Below, piece by piece: positions 44,785 through 58,417 of a DNA stretch of 64,000 nucleotides. The stretch covers positions 186,001 to 250,000 of the forward strand of contig NZ_JADPMR010000001.1 of the NCBI RefSeq assembly GCF_015686695.1. Direction: 5' to 3'. Made by a program: the position numbers and the translations under genes. The notes under the pieces were generated by a model. That model was not told where the DNA came from. It made no database searches and saw only the letters and a list, made by a program, of their open reading frames with translations. The DNA comes from Vibrio nitrifigilis. Its GTDB lineage: Bacteria; Pseudomonadota; Gammaproteobacteria; Enterobacterales; Vibrionaceae. Position 1 is the stretch's first letter. Each line of letters opens with the position of its first letter.

Positions 44785-45877
44785 TACCAATCGCACTAAT
44801 TTTATGATCTAATATCAGCTTCGATAGGAGCTGATATGAACCCCCCTGACTTCCCAAAACTTATTCGTGAAACATCCGATGCGAGGATGCGTACGAGACT
44901 TCTTGCTATATCTCATTTCGTGGATGGAAAAAGCCGCACTGAGATCGCCAAATATTTAAAAGTCAGCCGTACCAGTGTCAATAACTGGGTTGCGACTTAT
45001 TTAAAGAATGGTGTTGAAGGTTTAGTAGAAAAGCAGCATACAGGCCGTCCTCCACGACTGACTGAAGATCAGCTATCTCTGTTAAAGCTGTACATCACTT
45101 CCAATGCGATTAAACCTGAAGGTGGAAGACTACAAGGGACTGATATTATTGAATTCATCCATGAGGAATTTGGCCTATCTTACAGCTTATCAGGCATCTA
45201 TAAGATATTGAGAAAGCTTAATTTAGTTTGGATAACCACTCGTTCAAAGCACCCAAAGCAATCTGTAGAAGCGCAAGAAGCTTTTAAAAAAATTCCCAAT
45301 AGAAACGATCCTTAAGATCCCTGGGCATGTTGCTTTAAAAGATGTTCAAATCTGGTTTCAAGATGAAGCCAGATTTGGCCAGCGCAACACAACAACCCGA
45401 ATCTGGGCAAAAAAAGGGACTCGTCCTAGGGCGGTACAACAACAGCAATTTGAGTATGCGTACTTATTTGGAGCGGTGTGCGTTAATACCGGAGAAACTG
45501 AAGCTATTGTTGTTCCTATGAGCAACATGGAAGCAATGAAGGAACAACTCAGACTCATTTCTCAATCAACCCCCACAGGCAAACATGCTGTCGTCATCAT
45601 GGATCAAGCCAGTTGGCATCAAAGCTATCTAGCGGATTCATTCAAGAACTTGACTGTCATTCATCTACCTCCTTATTCACCCGAACTCAACTCAATAGAG
45701 CAGGTATGGAGTTGGTTGCGTCAGAAAGAAATAGCCAATAGGTGTTTTGAATGTTACGACGATATTGTCGACAAGCTGTGTAGTGCTTGGAATCGTTTTT
45801 GTGCAGACAAAAGCAGAGTCATTTCGCTCTGCTTTAGAGATTGGACCATATTGACCAGTTAATTAGTGTGATTGGTA
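44785..45877 (+). mobile_element. IS630-family insertion sequence
   Basis: Element of about 1.09 kb. The terminal repeats match at 17 of 18 positions counting the target bases: left ATACCAATCGCACTAATT (44784-44801), right the complement of AATTAGTGTGATTGGTAT (45861-45878). TA flanks each end (44785-44786, 45876-45877), as expected of IS630, which duplicates a TA target. It carries a two-frame transposase. The last 414 bases are repeated immediately to the right. Confidence 0.88.
44836..45862 (+). CDS. IS630-family transposase, two frames joined at an A7 run
   Basis: The first frame (44836-45315) gives 159 residues with an N-terminal helix-turn-helix region (SRTEIAKYLKVSRTSVNNW) and a second DNA-binding part. 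The catalytic DDE part is in another frame, about 45281-45862: WFQDEARFGQ, VVIMDQASWHQ and PPYSPELNSIEQVW give the D, D and E. Both frames meet at AAAAAAA (45286-45292). Losing one A, or a +1 shift, gives a continuous protein of about 342 residues reading EAFKKFPIETILKI. IS630 transposases are often made by frameshifting, so it may be functional; a disabling insertion is the alternative. Confidence 0.8.
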
Positions 45878-46291
45878 TTATTTGGAGCGGTGTGCGTTAA
45901 TACCGGAGAAACTGAAGCTATTGTTGTTCCTATGAGCAACATGGAAGCAATGAAGGAACAACTCAGACTCATTTCTCAATCAACCCCCACAGGCAAACAT
46001 GCTGTCGTCATCATGGATCAAGCCAGTTGGCATCAAAGCTATCTAGCGGATTCATTCAAGAACTTGACTGTCATTCATCTACCTCCTTATTCACCCGAAC
46101 TCAACTCAATAGAGCAGGTATGGAGTTGGTTGCGTCAGAAAGAAATAGCCAATAGGTGTTTTGAATGTTACGACGATATTGTCGACAAGCTGTGTAGTGC
46201 TTGGAATCGTTTTTGTGCAGACAAAAGCAGAGTCATTTCGCTCTGCTTTAGAGATTGGACCATATTGACCAGTTAATTAGTGTGATTGGTA
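45878..46291 (+). pseudogene. Tandem duplicate of the IS630 3' end (partial transposase)
   Basis: These 414 bases repeat 45464-45877 directly and, as far as I can read, without a change. The copy holds the C-terminal 130 or so transposase residues (second D and the E of DDE) and a second right inverted repeat with TA. There is no left end and no start region, so it cannot make a complete transposase. TTA occurs at both junctions (45464, 45878, 46292). Confidence 0.9.
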
Positions 46292-46318
46292 TTAGGAACA
46301 ATTCACCATGATTCAGAC

Positions 46319-46350
46319 ATAAAAAAGCCTTAGCATTTCTGCTAAGGCTT
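46319..46350 (-). terminator. Rho-independent terminator of the rRNA operon
   Basis: Perfect 10-bp stem AAGCCTTAGC/GCTAAGGCTT (46325-46334 / 46341-46350) with a 6-base loop, followed on the minus strand by six T. It lies seven bases past the end of tRNA-Trp. Confidence 0.9.
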
Positions 46351-46356
46351 CAATTA

Positions 46357-46433
<77 letters not shown>

Positions 46434-46441
46434 AAAGTAAG

Positions 46442-46518
46442 TGGCGGAACGGACGGGATTCGAACCCGCGACCCCCGGCGTGACAGGCCGGTATTCTAAC
46501 CAGCTGAACTACCGCTCC
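46442..46518 (-). tRNA. tRNA-Asp (GTC)
   Basis: Cloverleaf with acceptor GGAGCGG/CCGTTCC, encoded CCA end and anticodon loop with GTC (CCTGTCACG). Length 77. It lies between 5S rRNA and tRNA-Trp. Confidence 0.95.
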
Positions 46519-46614
46519 GCTATGTTCAGTTGCATCTAAATAAAGTCTTATAGTTAATCACTGCTTTATCTAGAAATTTGCTTGTAAATTATAAAATCTA
46601 AAAGCAAGGATTAA

Positions 46615-46733
46615 AGCCTGGCGATGACCTACTCTCACATGGGGAAGCCCCACACTACCATCGGCGCGATTTCGTTTCACTTCTGAGTTCGGCATGGGAT
46701 CAGGTGGGTCCAAAATGCTATGGTCGCCAAGCA
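46615..46733 (-). rRNA. rrf: 5S ribosomal RNA
   Basis: About 119 bases. Ends pair as TGCTTGGCGACC and GTCATCGCCAGGC. The internal CCGAACTCAGAAGTGAAAC and GGTAGTGTGGGG are the usual 5S landmarks. It lies 110 bases after 23S. Ends are estimated to within a few bases. Confidence 0.93.
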
Positions 46734-46842
46734 AATTCTTGTTGTTACCGCTACGCAGCAACAATTAATTCAGAAAGCTGTCGTTCTCACACAATCAAGT
46801 GTCTCTTATATCGAGTCCGATACAAAACCTTTTTGGTGTTGT

Positions 46843-51797
<4,955 letters not shown>

Positions 51798-51947
51798 AAG
51801 TTTTTTGTGGCTCAATGAATACTGAATAAATTGACTGTGCCAAGTCTTTCGACTTGATTGGTCACTCAGTTCATTGAAACCAATTGGAAACCGAAGTTTC
51901 TCATTTGATTATCATCAACGAGTGCCCACACAGATTGATAGGTTTAA

Positions 51948-51962
51948 ATTGTTAAAGAGCTT
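51948..51962 (-). promoter_or_regulatory. boxA antitermination site in the rRNA leader
   Basis: On the minus strand AGCTCTTTAACAATT fits the bacterial boxA core TGCTCTTTAACA. It lies about 150 bases before 16S and 35 bases after the expected transcript start. NusB/S10 and SuhB (encoded in this window) act here in E. coli. Confidence 0.75.
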
Positions 51963-51997
51963 GCTTTTCAAGAAATTTTCTCTCAAAGCGGACGATT

Positions 51998-52025
51998 ATT
52001 CTAGCGATTAATTCTTTTCAGTCAA
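51998..52025 (-). promoter_or_regulatory. rRNA operon promoter
   Basis: TTGACT (52020-52025) and TAGAAT (51998-52003) on the minus strand with a 16-base spacer. The short spacer is typical of rrn P1 promoters. AT-rich sequence upstream could be an UP element. No second promoter was clear. Confidence 0.75.
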
Positions 52026-52210
52026 CCACTTTTTTCATTTAATTTCTTAAACTTAAAAACCGTCTTGTTGTAGGCGAGATAACTATCTTGTGCCTGACAA
52101 CGGAAGCGAATTATAGGGACTTTCTAATACTTGGCAATAGCTAATTGCTAAATTATTCCAGAATTCAGTCTGAATGGTTAAAGGATATTCAAAACGTTCA
52201 TTTATCCCCC

Positions 52211-52248
52211 TAAAAACAACAAAGGAAAGGCTAATAGCCCTTCCTTTG
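52211..52248 (-). terminator. Rho-independent terminator after clpB
   Basis: Stem with CAAAGGAA/TTCCTTTG (52220-52227 / 52241-52248), extended inward by GGC/GCC with one mismatch, followed on the minus strand by TTGTTTTTAG. It lies about 23 bases past the clpB stop. Confidence 0.75.
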
Positions 52249-52270
52249 CTGCGGTTATAACAGGCAAATA

Positions 52271-54844
52271 TTACTGTCTCGCGTCTATATGCCCATCTTT
52301 AACACTCAGATAAATAGGTTGTCCTGGAACAAACTCCCCTGCCAACATTGATTTTGCTAGTGGGTTTTCCACATTTTGTTGAATTGCACGTTTTAATGGA
52401 CGCGCACCATAAACTGGATCAAATCCAACTTCGGCAATCAATGCTAATGCTTCATCATCAACTTTCAATTCATAGTCGCGATCAAGCAAACGAGCACGTA
52501 GACGGTCAAGCTGAATAGACGCAATCGAACGAATATGCTCTTGGCCTAATGGGTGGAACACGACGGTTTCATCCACACGGTTTAAGAACTCCGGTCGGAA
52601 ATGCTGAGTAACCACTTCCATTACCTGTTCTTTCATTCCCTGATAATCAACATGAGCGAAACTTTCTTGAATGCGCTCTGACCCCAAGTTAGACGTCATG
52701 ATCACGACTGTGTTACGAAAATCGACAGTTCGACCTTGACCATCCGTCAAACGACCATCATCCAGTACTTGTAATAAGATATTAAAGACATCTGGGTGAG
52801 CCTTTTCCACCTCATCAAGTAAGATGACTGAATAAGGTTTGCGACGCACGGCCTCAGTTAAATAGCCGCCCTCTTCATACCCGACGTAACCTGGGGGCGC
52901 ACCAACCAAACGAGCCACTGAATGTTTTTCCATAAATTCGGACATATCAATACGAACCATGGCATCTTCGCTATCAAACATAAAGTTAGCGAGTGTCTTA
53001 CACAATTCAGTTTTACCTACCCCAGTTGGACCTAAGAATAGGAACGAACCAATTGGACGGTTCGGATCAGATAAACCTGCACGGCTACGACGAATAGCAT
53101 TAGCGACAACTTCAACAGCCTCTACCTGACCAACCACACGCTCATGCAGAACATCTTCCATGCGTAGCAGTTTTTCTTTTTCTGCCTCCAACATTTTCGA
53201 AACCGGAATCCCCGTTTGCCTAGAAAGCACTTCCGCTATTTCCGCATCTGTTACTTTGTTACGCAACAAGGTCATCTCTTGCATTTCTGCTTGCGCGGCT
53301 AAGTCGAGTTGCTTTTCTAACTCAGGTATACGCCCATACTGTAATTCAGACATGCGGCTTAAATCACCGGCACGACGAGCAACTTCCATATCCAATCGAG
53401 CTTGTTCTAACTCAGATTTAATATGCTGTGTACCTGATAATGCAGCTTTTTCAGCATTCCAAACTTCTTCTAGCTCTGCATAATCACGCTCTTTTTCTTC
53501 TAACTCTTCGTTTAAAATACCTAAGCGTTTTTCGCTCGCATCATCATGCTCGTTAGTTAATGCTTGCTGTTCGATTTTTAACTGGATAATTTTTCGTTCC
53601 AGTTTATCGAGCGCTTCTGGTTTTGAATCTATTTGTAGACGAATGCTAGAAGCCGCTTCATCAATTAAGTCAATCGCTTTATCAGGCAACTGACGATCAG
53701 AAACATAACGATGAGATAGCGTTGCAGCAGCCACAATTGCTGGATCGGTAATTTCCACATGATGGTGCAGTTCGTATCGCTCTTTCAAGCCACGTAAGAT
53801 GGCAACTGTATCTTCAACACTTGGTTCATCCACCAGCACTTTTTGGAAACGACGTTCTAATGCTGGGTCTTTTTCGATGTATTGACGATATTCATCTAAT
53901 GTTGTCGCGCCCACACAGTGAAGTTCACCGCGAGCCAGTGCTGGTTTAAGCATATTACCAGCATCCATTGAGCCTTCGCCTTTACCCGCGCCGACCATAG
54001 TATGGAGTTCGTCAATGAACAGAATAACATTACCTTCTTCTTTCGAAAGTTCATTAAGTAATGATTTCAAACGTTCTTCAAACTCACCGCGATATTTAGC
54101 ACCAGCAACCAGTGCTCCCATATCTAACGCCAATACACGACGACCCCGTAGTCCTTCTGGCACTTCATTGTTAATGATACGTTCAGCTAACCCTTCAACA
54201 ATTGCAGTCTTACCAACCCCTGGTTCACCAATGATAACCGGGTTATTTTTCGTACGACGCTGCAATACTTGGATAATACGCCGAATTTCATCGTCACGGC
54301 CGATAACAGGATCTAGCTTGCCTTGTTCAGCTCGTTCAGTCAGATCGATAGTATATTTTTCTAATGCTTGTCTTAATTCCTCAGCATTTGGATCATTGAC
54401 AGTTTGACCACCGCGGATTTTTTCAATTGCGGCACTCACTGTTTTTTCGGTTAGACCGAACTCTTTTAGTAGGTCCCCTAATGGACCACGATCTTGTAAT
54501 GCCGCTAACAAAAATATTTCAGAAGAGATATACGCATCTTTACGTTTCTGAGCGACTTTATCGCAAACATTAAATAGAGTGCCTAAATTGTTAGAAAGCT
54601 GAACATCACCACCAATGCCAGTCACTTTTGGCAAACGGTCGAGCATCTCACCGAGTTTAGAACGCAACTGCATTGCATCGACGTCAAGCATGGTGAGTAA
54701 AGGACGAATTGGACTGCCATTTTGATCCATCAGTGCTACCATCAAATGTACTGGTTCGATGTACTGATGATCCCGCCCAAGTGCGAGTGACTGAGCGTCG
54801 GAAATGGCTACTTGAAATTTACTTGTAAATCTATCAAGACGCAT
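52271..54844 (-). CDS. clpB: ATP-dependent disaggregase ClpB
   Basis: Hexameric AAA+ chaperone that pulls proteins out of aggregates with DnaK. The 857 residues match E. coli ClpB. The N domain is about 1-145. The first AAA module has Walker A GEPGVGKT near residue 206 and Walker B VILFIDELHTMVGAG. A coiled-coil M domain follows (about 400-530). The second AAA module has GPTGVGKT near 605 and VILLDEVEKAHPDV. The start at 54844 is 46 bases after a sigma-32-type promoter. Its mRNA ends before the rRNA operon on the same strand. Confidence 0.97.
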   Translation of the reverse strand: MRLDRFTSKFQVAISDAQSLALGRDHQYIEPVHLMVALMDQNGSPIRPLLTMLDVDAMQLRSKLGEMLDRLPKVTGIGGDVQLSNNLGTLFNVCDKVAQKRKDAYISSEIFLLAALQDRGPLGDLLKEFGLTEKTVSAAIEKIRGGQTVNDPNAEELRQALEKYTIDLTERAEQGKLDPVIGRDDEIRRIIQVLQRRTKNNPVIIGEPGVGKTAIVEGLAERIINNEVPEGLRGRRVLALDMGALVAGAKYRGEFEERLKSLLNELSKEEGNVILFIDELHTMVGAGKGEGSMDAGNMLKPALARGELHCVGATTLDEYRQYIEKDPALERRFQKVLVDEPSVEDTVAILRGLKERYELHHHVEITDPAIVAAATLSHRYVSDRQLPDKAIDLIDEAASSIRLQIDSKPEALDKLERKIIQLKIEQQALTNEHDDASEKRLGILNEELEEKERDYAELEEVWNAEKAALSGTQHIKSELEQARLDMEVARRAGDLSRMSELQYGRIPELEKQLDLAAQAEMQEMTLLRNKVTDAEIAEVLSRQTGIPVSKMLEAEKEKLLRMEDVLHERVVGQVEAVEVVANAIRRSRAGLSDPNRPIGSFLFLGPTGVGKTELCKTLANFMFDSEDAMVRIDMSEFMEKHSVARLVGAPPGYVGYEEGGYLTEAVRRKPYSVILLDEVEKAHPDVFNILLQVLDDGRLTDGQGRTVDFRNTVVIMTSNLGSERIQESFAHVDYQGMKEQVMEVVTQHFRPEFLNRVDETVVFHPLGQEHIRSIASIQLDRLRARLLDRDYELKVDDEALALIAEVGFDPVYGARPLKRAIQQNVENPLAKSMLAGEFVPGQPIYLSVKDGHIDARQ

Positions 54845-54889
54845 AACAACCTTCCTAACCTCAAATGAGTTAAATTGATTACGTTAGGA

Positions 54890-54918
54890 AAATGGTCACC
54901 CGACAAGACAATTTCAAG
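54890..54918 (-). promoter_or_regulatory. Heat-shock (sigma-32) promoter of clpB
   Basis: On the minus strand CTTGAAA (54912-54918), a 14-base spacer and GACCATTT (54890-54897). This fits the sigma-32 consensus CTTGAAA-N13-15-CCCCATNT with two mismatches in the -10. It is about 45 bases before the clpB start. Confidence 0.75.
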
Positions 54919-54964
54919 GGAAATGGACGAATTTATTTACATTTAGTGAACTAGATAAGTGACT

Positions 54965-55693
54965 TTATTGTTCAATCCAAATAAAAGTAGCTTGCCGACC
55001 TGTGACACCATCGCGGCGATAAGAATAAAACTGCTCTGCATTTTCATAAGTACACAGATTCGAGGAATAAACATCCGTGATACCCAATGCTTTTAAACGG
55101 ATTCGGGTAATTAAGTCCATATCAGCCCACCACTTACCCGCTTTATTACCTGGTTTAAAGGCTTGCTCAGTCTCTGAGTGCTCACAAGTAAATGCCTGAA
55201 GAACATCCTCACCAACTTCAAATGCCCTAGGTCCAATCGCCGGTCCCAACCATACCATGGGGTCCTCGGAAAAATGACGCAGAGCTTGTTCAACAATACC
55301 ACCAGCAAGTCCTCGCCATCCGGCATGCACAGCAGCAACACGTGAACCTGAACGATTAGTAATTAAGACAGGTAAACAATCTGCTGTCATCACAGAGCAA
55401 ACCACATTAGGCTTATCTGTCACACTACCATCGGCATCAAGAATCTGCGTTGTTGGTGCTTGCAATATTGCAACTTGAGTTGAGTGAGTTTGATTTAACC
55501 ATACAGGAGCGGAAGGCATATTTGCCTCCGCTTCTACTACTTGCCGATTACGCTCAACAACATTTGGATCATCCCCAACGTGCAACCCTAAATTCAGCCC
55601 TTGGTAAGGGGCTTTAGAGCATCCACCAATACGAGTAGAAGCAAATGCTTTAATAGAATTTGGGGCTGGCCAATTAGGGATAATGTGTGTCAT
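54965..55693 (-). CDS. pgeF: Peptidoglycan editing factor PgeF (YfiH, multicopper-like laccase fold)
   Basis: 242-residue protein of the DUF152/YfiH family. E. coli PgeF removes wrong amino acids from peptidoglycan precursors; relatives show purine nucleoside activity. The family motifs TADCLPVLI and AAVHAGWRGLAGGIV hold the zinc ligands (Cys and His), and an upstream His lies in LNQTHSTQV. The ATG at 55693 is preferred over a TTG three codons upstream. It starts 24 bases after rluD and precedes clpB, the usual bamD/rluD/pgeF/clpB order. Confidence 0.92.
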   Translation of the reverse strand: MTHIIPNWPAPNSIKAFASTRIGGCSKAPYQGLNLGLHVGDDPNVVERNRQVVEAEANMPSAPVWLNQTHSTQVAILQAPTTQILDADGSVTDKPNVVCSVMTADCLPVLITNRSGSRVAAVHAGWRGLAGGIVEQALRHFSEDPMVWLGPAIGPRAFEVGEDVLQAFTCEHSETEQAFKPGNKAGKWWADMDLITRIRLKALGITDVYSSNLCTYENAEQFYSYRRDGVTGRQATFIWIEQ

Positions 55694-55717
55694 TAATGTC
55701 AACGTCTCATCAAGTAA

Positions 55718-56692
55718 TTAGTATTCTTCTAATGGATTTTGCTTTGCATCTTCACGCAATGCTTCTGCCATAACCACCATATCATTAGGGACTGGAGCAT
55801 GGAACTCCAAAAGCTCACCTGTAATAGGGTGATCAAAACGCAGCATAGCTGCATGGAGAGCCTGGCGATCAAAGCCACGAATCATAGCGGTTAGTTCTTC
55901 AGAAGCGCCTTTAGGAATTCTAGCTCGACCACCATATGCAGAGTCTCCTAACAATGGATGCTGGATATATGACATATGGACACGAATCTGGTGAGTACGT
56001 CCTGTTTCTAGGCGAAGACGAATACGCGTATGTTCACGAAAATGCTCTGCAACACGATAATGTGTGACTGCGTGACGACCCGTTGGAGTAACTGCCATTA
56101 ACGTTCGTTTAGTTGAGTGACGACCAATCGGCTTATCGACCTTACCACCTGCAGTCATGCTACCAATAGCAATGGCTTCATATTCACGAGTGATATTACG
56201 TTTTTGTAACTCTCTCACTAAGTATGTTTGAGCAGGAACTGTTTTAGCCACCACCATCAAACCAGTCGTGTCTTTATCTAGACGATGCACAATACCCGCA
56301 CGTGGTACTTCTGCAATTGCCGGGTAATGAAAAAGCAATGCATTAAGCACAGTACCATCAGGAGTACCAGCACCAGGGTGAACAACGAAATCACGAGGTT
56401 TATTGATAACAATAATATCGTCATCTTCATAAACAATGTTCAATGGGATATCCTGCGCTTCCCAACGTTCTTCATCTTCTAGCTCAGCTAATACGGTTAA
56501 TACTTCACCACCAAGAACTTTGGTTCTTGGTTTAGTGACGACTTCGCCATCGACCGTGATTTTGCCTTCAAGTAGCCAATCTTTAAGTCGAGAACGTGAA
56601 AAATCACTGAAGAGTTCAGCCACAGCTTGGTCTAAACGTTGACCAAGTTGGCTTTCTTTTACTGTTTGTGTAAGTTGAATCTGTTGCGCCAT
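55718..56692 (-). CDS. rluD: 23S rRNA pseudouridine(1911/1915/1917) synthase
   Basis: Makes three pseudouridines in helix 69 of 23S rRNA, needed for normal ribosome function. With the start at 56692 (MAQQIQLTQTVKESQLGQRL) it is 324 residues, as in E. coli (326). The S4 domain (about 18-75) precedes the catalytic domain with RAGIVHRLDKDTTGLMVVAK, where the Asp of HRLD is the catalytic residue. It is divergent from bamD and followed by pgeF. Confidence 0.96.
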   Translation of the reverse strand: MAQQIQLTQTVKESQLGQRLDQAVAELFSDFSRSRLKDWLLEGKITVDGEVVTKPRTKVLGGEVLTVLAELEDEERWEAQDIPLNIVYEDDDIIVINKPRDFVVHPGAGTPDGTVLNALLFHYPAIAEVPRAGIVHRLDKDTTGLMVVAKTVPAQTYLVRELQKRNITREYEAIAIGSMTAGGKVDKPIGRHSTKRTLMAVTPTGRHAVTHYRVAEHFREHTRIRLRLETGRTHQIRVHMSYIQHPLLGDSAYGGRARIPKGASEELTAMIRGFDRQALHAAMLRFDHPITGELLEFHAPVPNDMVVMAEALREDAKQNPLEEY

Positions 56693-56850
56693 ATCGAACT
56701 TTTTCAAAAACCGTGGGACTAATGCCACTAGTATGGATAATATATGACGCCATTGTATCTGTTACTGCTAAGAAAGTAACGTCACGTTTTACGGAGCACA
56801 TTCGCTCCTAATGTTTAAGAAGCACTAATTTCAAGGAAGCATCTCCTGAC

Positions 56851-57579
56851 ATGAAATATCAGACTATAACGGGCCTACTCGCTGTTACACTTTTATTTGG
56901 CTGTTCAAGTAGCAAGAAAGTAGTTCCTGATGTACCACCTTCACAACTTTACTCAGAATCTCAAGAGTCCCTACAGTCTGGTAACTGGGAAACTGCGATT
57001 TCCAAACTGGAAGCCTTGGATTCTCGCTATCCTTTTGGCGCCTATTCAGAACAAGTCCAGCTCAACCTTATCTACGCCTATTACAAAAGCGATGATCTTG
57101 CTATGGCAAGTGCGGCTATTGAACGTTTTATCCGTTTAAACCCAACTCATCCGCAAATGGACTGGGTACTTTACATGCGCGGTCTTACTTACATGGCACA
57201 AGATAGCAACTTCATGCAAAGTTTATTTGGCATTGATCGTAGTGATCGTGATCCAGAACCCGCTAAATCAGCATTTGCAGATTTTAAGAAGCTATTAGAA
57301 CGTTACCCTAATAGCCTTTATGCTAAAGACGCTGAAAAACGTATGTTCGCACTTAAAAACCGCCTAGCCGACTATGATTTGGCAACGGCTGATTTTTATT
57401 TACGTCGCGAAGCTTGGATAGCAGCGATCAATCGTTGTCAGGAAATCCAAAAAACCTATCCAGATACTGAAGCTGCGCGTAAGTCACTAGAAATAGAAGC
57501 GAAAGCCTACAAAAAGTTAGGATTAACTAAAGCAGTGCAACGCACAGAGAAATTAATACAATTAAATCCTGAAATTTAA
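56851..57579 (+). CDS. bamD: Outer-membrane protein assembly lipoprotein BamD
   Basis: Essential lipoprotein of the BAM complex that inserts beta-barrel proteins. The 242-residue precursor has a signal peptide with lipobox LFGC, so the lipid-carrying Cys is C18. Five TPR-like repeats cover about 30-235, e.g. AISKLEALDSRYPFGAYSEQ. Conserved DWVLYMRGLTY is present. It is divergent from rluD and is followed by a good terminator. Confidence 0.96.
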   Translation: MKYQTITGLLAVTLLFGCSSSKKVVPDVPPSQLYSESQESLQSGNWETAISKLEALDSRYPFGAYSEQVQLNLIYAYYKSDDLAMASAAIERFIRLNPTHPQMDWVLYMRGLTYMAQDSNFMQSLFGIDRSDRDPEPAKSAFADFKKLLERYPNSLYAKDAEKRMFALKNRLADYDLATADFYLRREAWIAAINRCQEIQKTYPDTEAARKSLEIEAKAYKKLGLTKAVQRTEKLIQLNPEI

Positions 57580-57603
57580 TTAGTATTCAGATTCAAAAAA
57601 TAG

Positions 57604-57635
57604 AAAAGGGCCACTTATAAAAGTGGCCCTTTTTA
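57604..57635 (+). terminator. Rho-independent terminator after bamD
   Basis: Stem AAAAGGGCCACTT/AAGTGGCCCTTTT (57604-57616 / 57621-57633) with a 4-base loop and continuing T-run. The A-run on the left allows it to work on both strands. Confidence 0.88.
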
Positions 57636-57655
57636 TGAAATACTCTGTGATAAAA

Positions 57656-57671
57656 AGTGATAAACATCACG
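57656..57671 (+). promoter_or_regulatory. Possible CRP site (distal) before raiA
   Basis: AGTGATAAACATCACG, with GTGA and TCAC spaced six bases as CRP requires. It lies 276 bases before raiA, so its role is less certain than the proximal site. Confidence 0.4.
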
Positions 57672-57865
57672 TTTTATCAGCGAGCATTTCTTGCACAACC
57701 TTATTTTCAGCACGAGACAATCCACTAAATAATCAGGGATTTTTAGTCTCTACTTACACCAATGTAACCCGTATTTTGTGGATCTCAAGCTTTTTCTACT
57801 TCTTTTTTGGCCACTCCTTGCGGAAGATCACGTTCAGTTTCAAACCCCAAAACTCCATGTTATAA

Positions 57866-57881
57866 AGTGATCTATATCACA
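57866..57881 (+). promoter_or_regulatory. CRP site candidate (proximal) before raiA
   Basis: AGTGATCTATATCACA is close to the CRP consensus TGTGATCTAGATCACA (14 of 16). It lies 65 bases before the raiA start, where it could activate transcription when glucose is scarce. Confidence 0.65.
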
Positions 57882-57946
57882 TAAATCCAGTATTACATCC
57901 TGCAGTCTGGAGTCATCCAATAAGGGACATAACAGAGGAAATTTTT

Positions 57947-58261
57947 ATGCAATTGAACATCACTGGTAAAAACATCGACGTTACCTCTGCCATCCGTAAT
58001 CACATTGAAAGTAAATTTAAAAAGCTAGAAAAATGGCAAGTGGACATAATTAGCTGCCAAGCAAGCTTTAGTGAAGCACCGAATAAACAGAAAAAATTCG
58101 ATGCTAATGTGAGTATCCCAAAAGGTCAGTTGAATGCATCTTCGACTCATGAAGACCTCTATGTCGCCATTAACGACGTAGAACAAAAATTGGAACGCCA
58201 ACTCAATAAGTTGCGTCACAAACCAGAAGCCAGACGCTCTTCACCGACGGCTCTTTTATAA
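57947..58261 (+). CDS. raiA: Ribosome hibernation factor (RaiA/HPF family, short form)
   Basis: Cytosolic protein that binds the 30S decoding centre in resting cells and stops translation. The 104-residue product begins MQLNITGKNIDVTSAIRNHI, with the family beta-alpha-beta fold and the DLYVAINDVEQKLERQLNK helix. It lacks the long C-terminal tail of HPF-long, and is shorter than E. coli RaiA/YfiA (113), so it could equally be called short HPF; the location after bamD and before pheA is that of raiA. CRP-like sites upstream fit induction under carbon limitation. Confidence 0.9.
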   Translation: MQLNITGKNIDVTSAIRNHIESKFKKLEKWQVDIISCQASFSEAPNKQKKFDANVSIPKGQLNASSTHEDLYVAINDVEQKLERQLNKLRHKPEARRSSPTALL

Positions 58262-58275
58262 CGAATACTTTAGCA

Positions 58276-58302
58276 ATAGCGCCTTTTGGCGCTATTTTTT
58301 TG
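58276..58302 (+). terminator. Rho-independent terminator after raiA
   Basis: Stem ATAGCGCC/GGCGCTAT (58276-58283 / 58288-58295) with a TTTT loop and seven T. It starts 14 bases past the raiA stop. Confidence 0.88.
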
Positions 58303-58303
58303 C

Positions 58304-58332
58304 TTGACGCTTTAACTGGCCTTGCTTATTGT
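58304..58332 (+). promoter_or_regulatory. Promoter of the pheL-pheA transcript
   Basis: TTGACG (58304-58309), a 17-base spacer and TATTGT (58327-58332). It follows directly on the raiA terminator and would start a transcript about 30 bases before pheL. Confidence 0.6.
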
Positions 58333-58367
58333 GAGGGTACTAACCAAATTTGGATTTCATAAACAAT

Positions 58368-58412
58368 ATGAATCATCGCCTGTTCTTTTTTGACTTCTTT
58401 TTTCTCCGCTAA
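58368..58412 (+). CDS. pheL: pheA leader peptide
   Basis: 14-codon leader peptide MNHRLFFFDFFFLR with six Phe codons. Ribosome stalling at these codons when charged tRNA-Phe is scarce controls the downstream attenuator. A sequence after the stop (about 58439-58458, containing GAAAGTC and GCGAACAG) can pair with the Phe-codon region. This mirrors pheL of E. coli. Confidence 0.9.
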   Translation: MNHRLFFFDFFFLR

Positions 58413-58417
58413 TGCTC

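Larger units (their letters stand above)
51798..52270. other. rRNA operon leader and promoter region; clpB 3' flank
   Basis: 473 bases with no protein gene. From right to left it holds the clpB terminator, an AT-rich upstream region, the rrn promoter, a boxA antitermination site and the 16S processing leader. Confidence 0.75.
57636..57946. other. Regulatory region upstream of raiA/hpf
   Basis: 311 bases without a supported gene between the bamD terminator and raiA. It contains two CRP-like palindromes, listed separately. The open readings inside have no recognisable features. Confidence 0.6.

Noticed and set aside
45872..46276. Separate 134-residue transposase gene after the IS
   Set aside because: It is the duplicated 3' end of the IS transposase without start signals or the first catalytic Asp.
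57623..57865. 80-codon plus-strand open frame before raiA
   Set aside because: It starts inside the bamD terminator, has no ribosome site or known features, and covers a CRP-like site.
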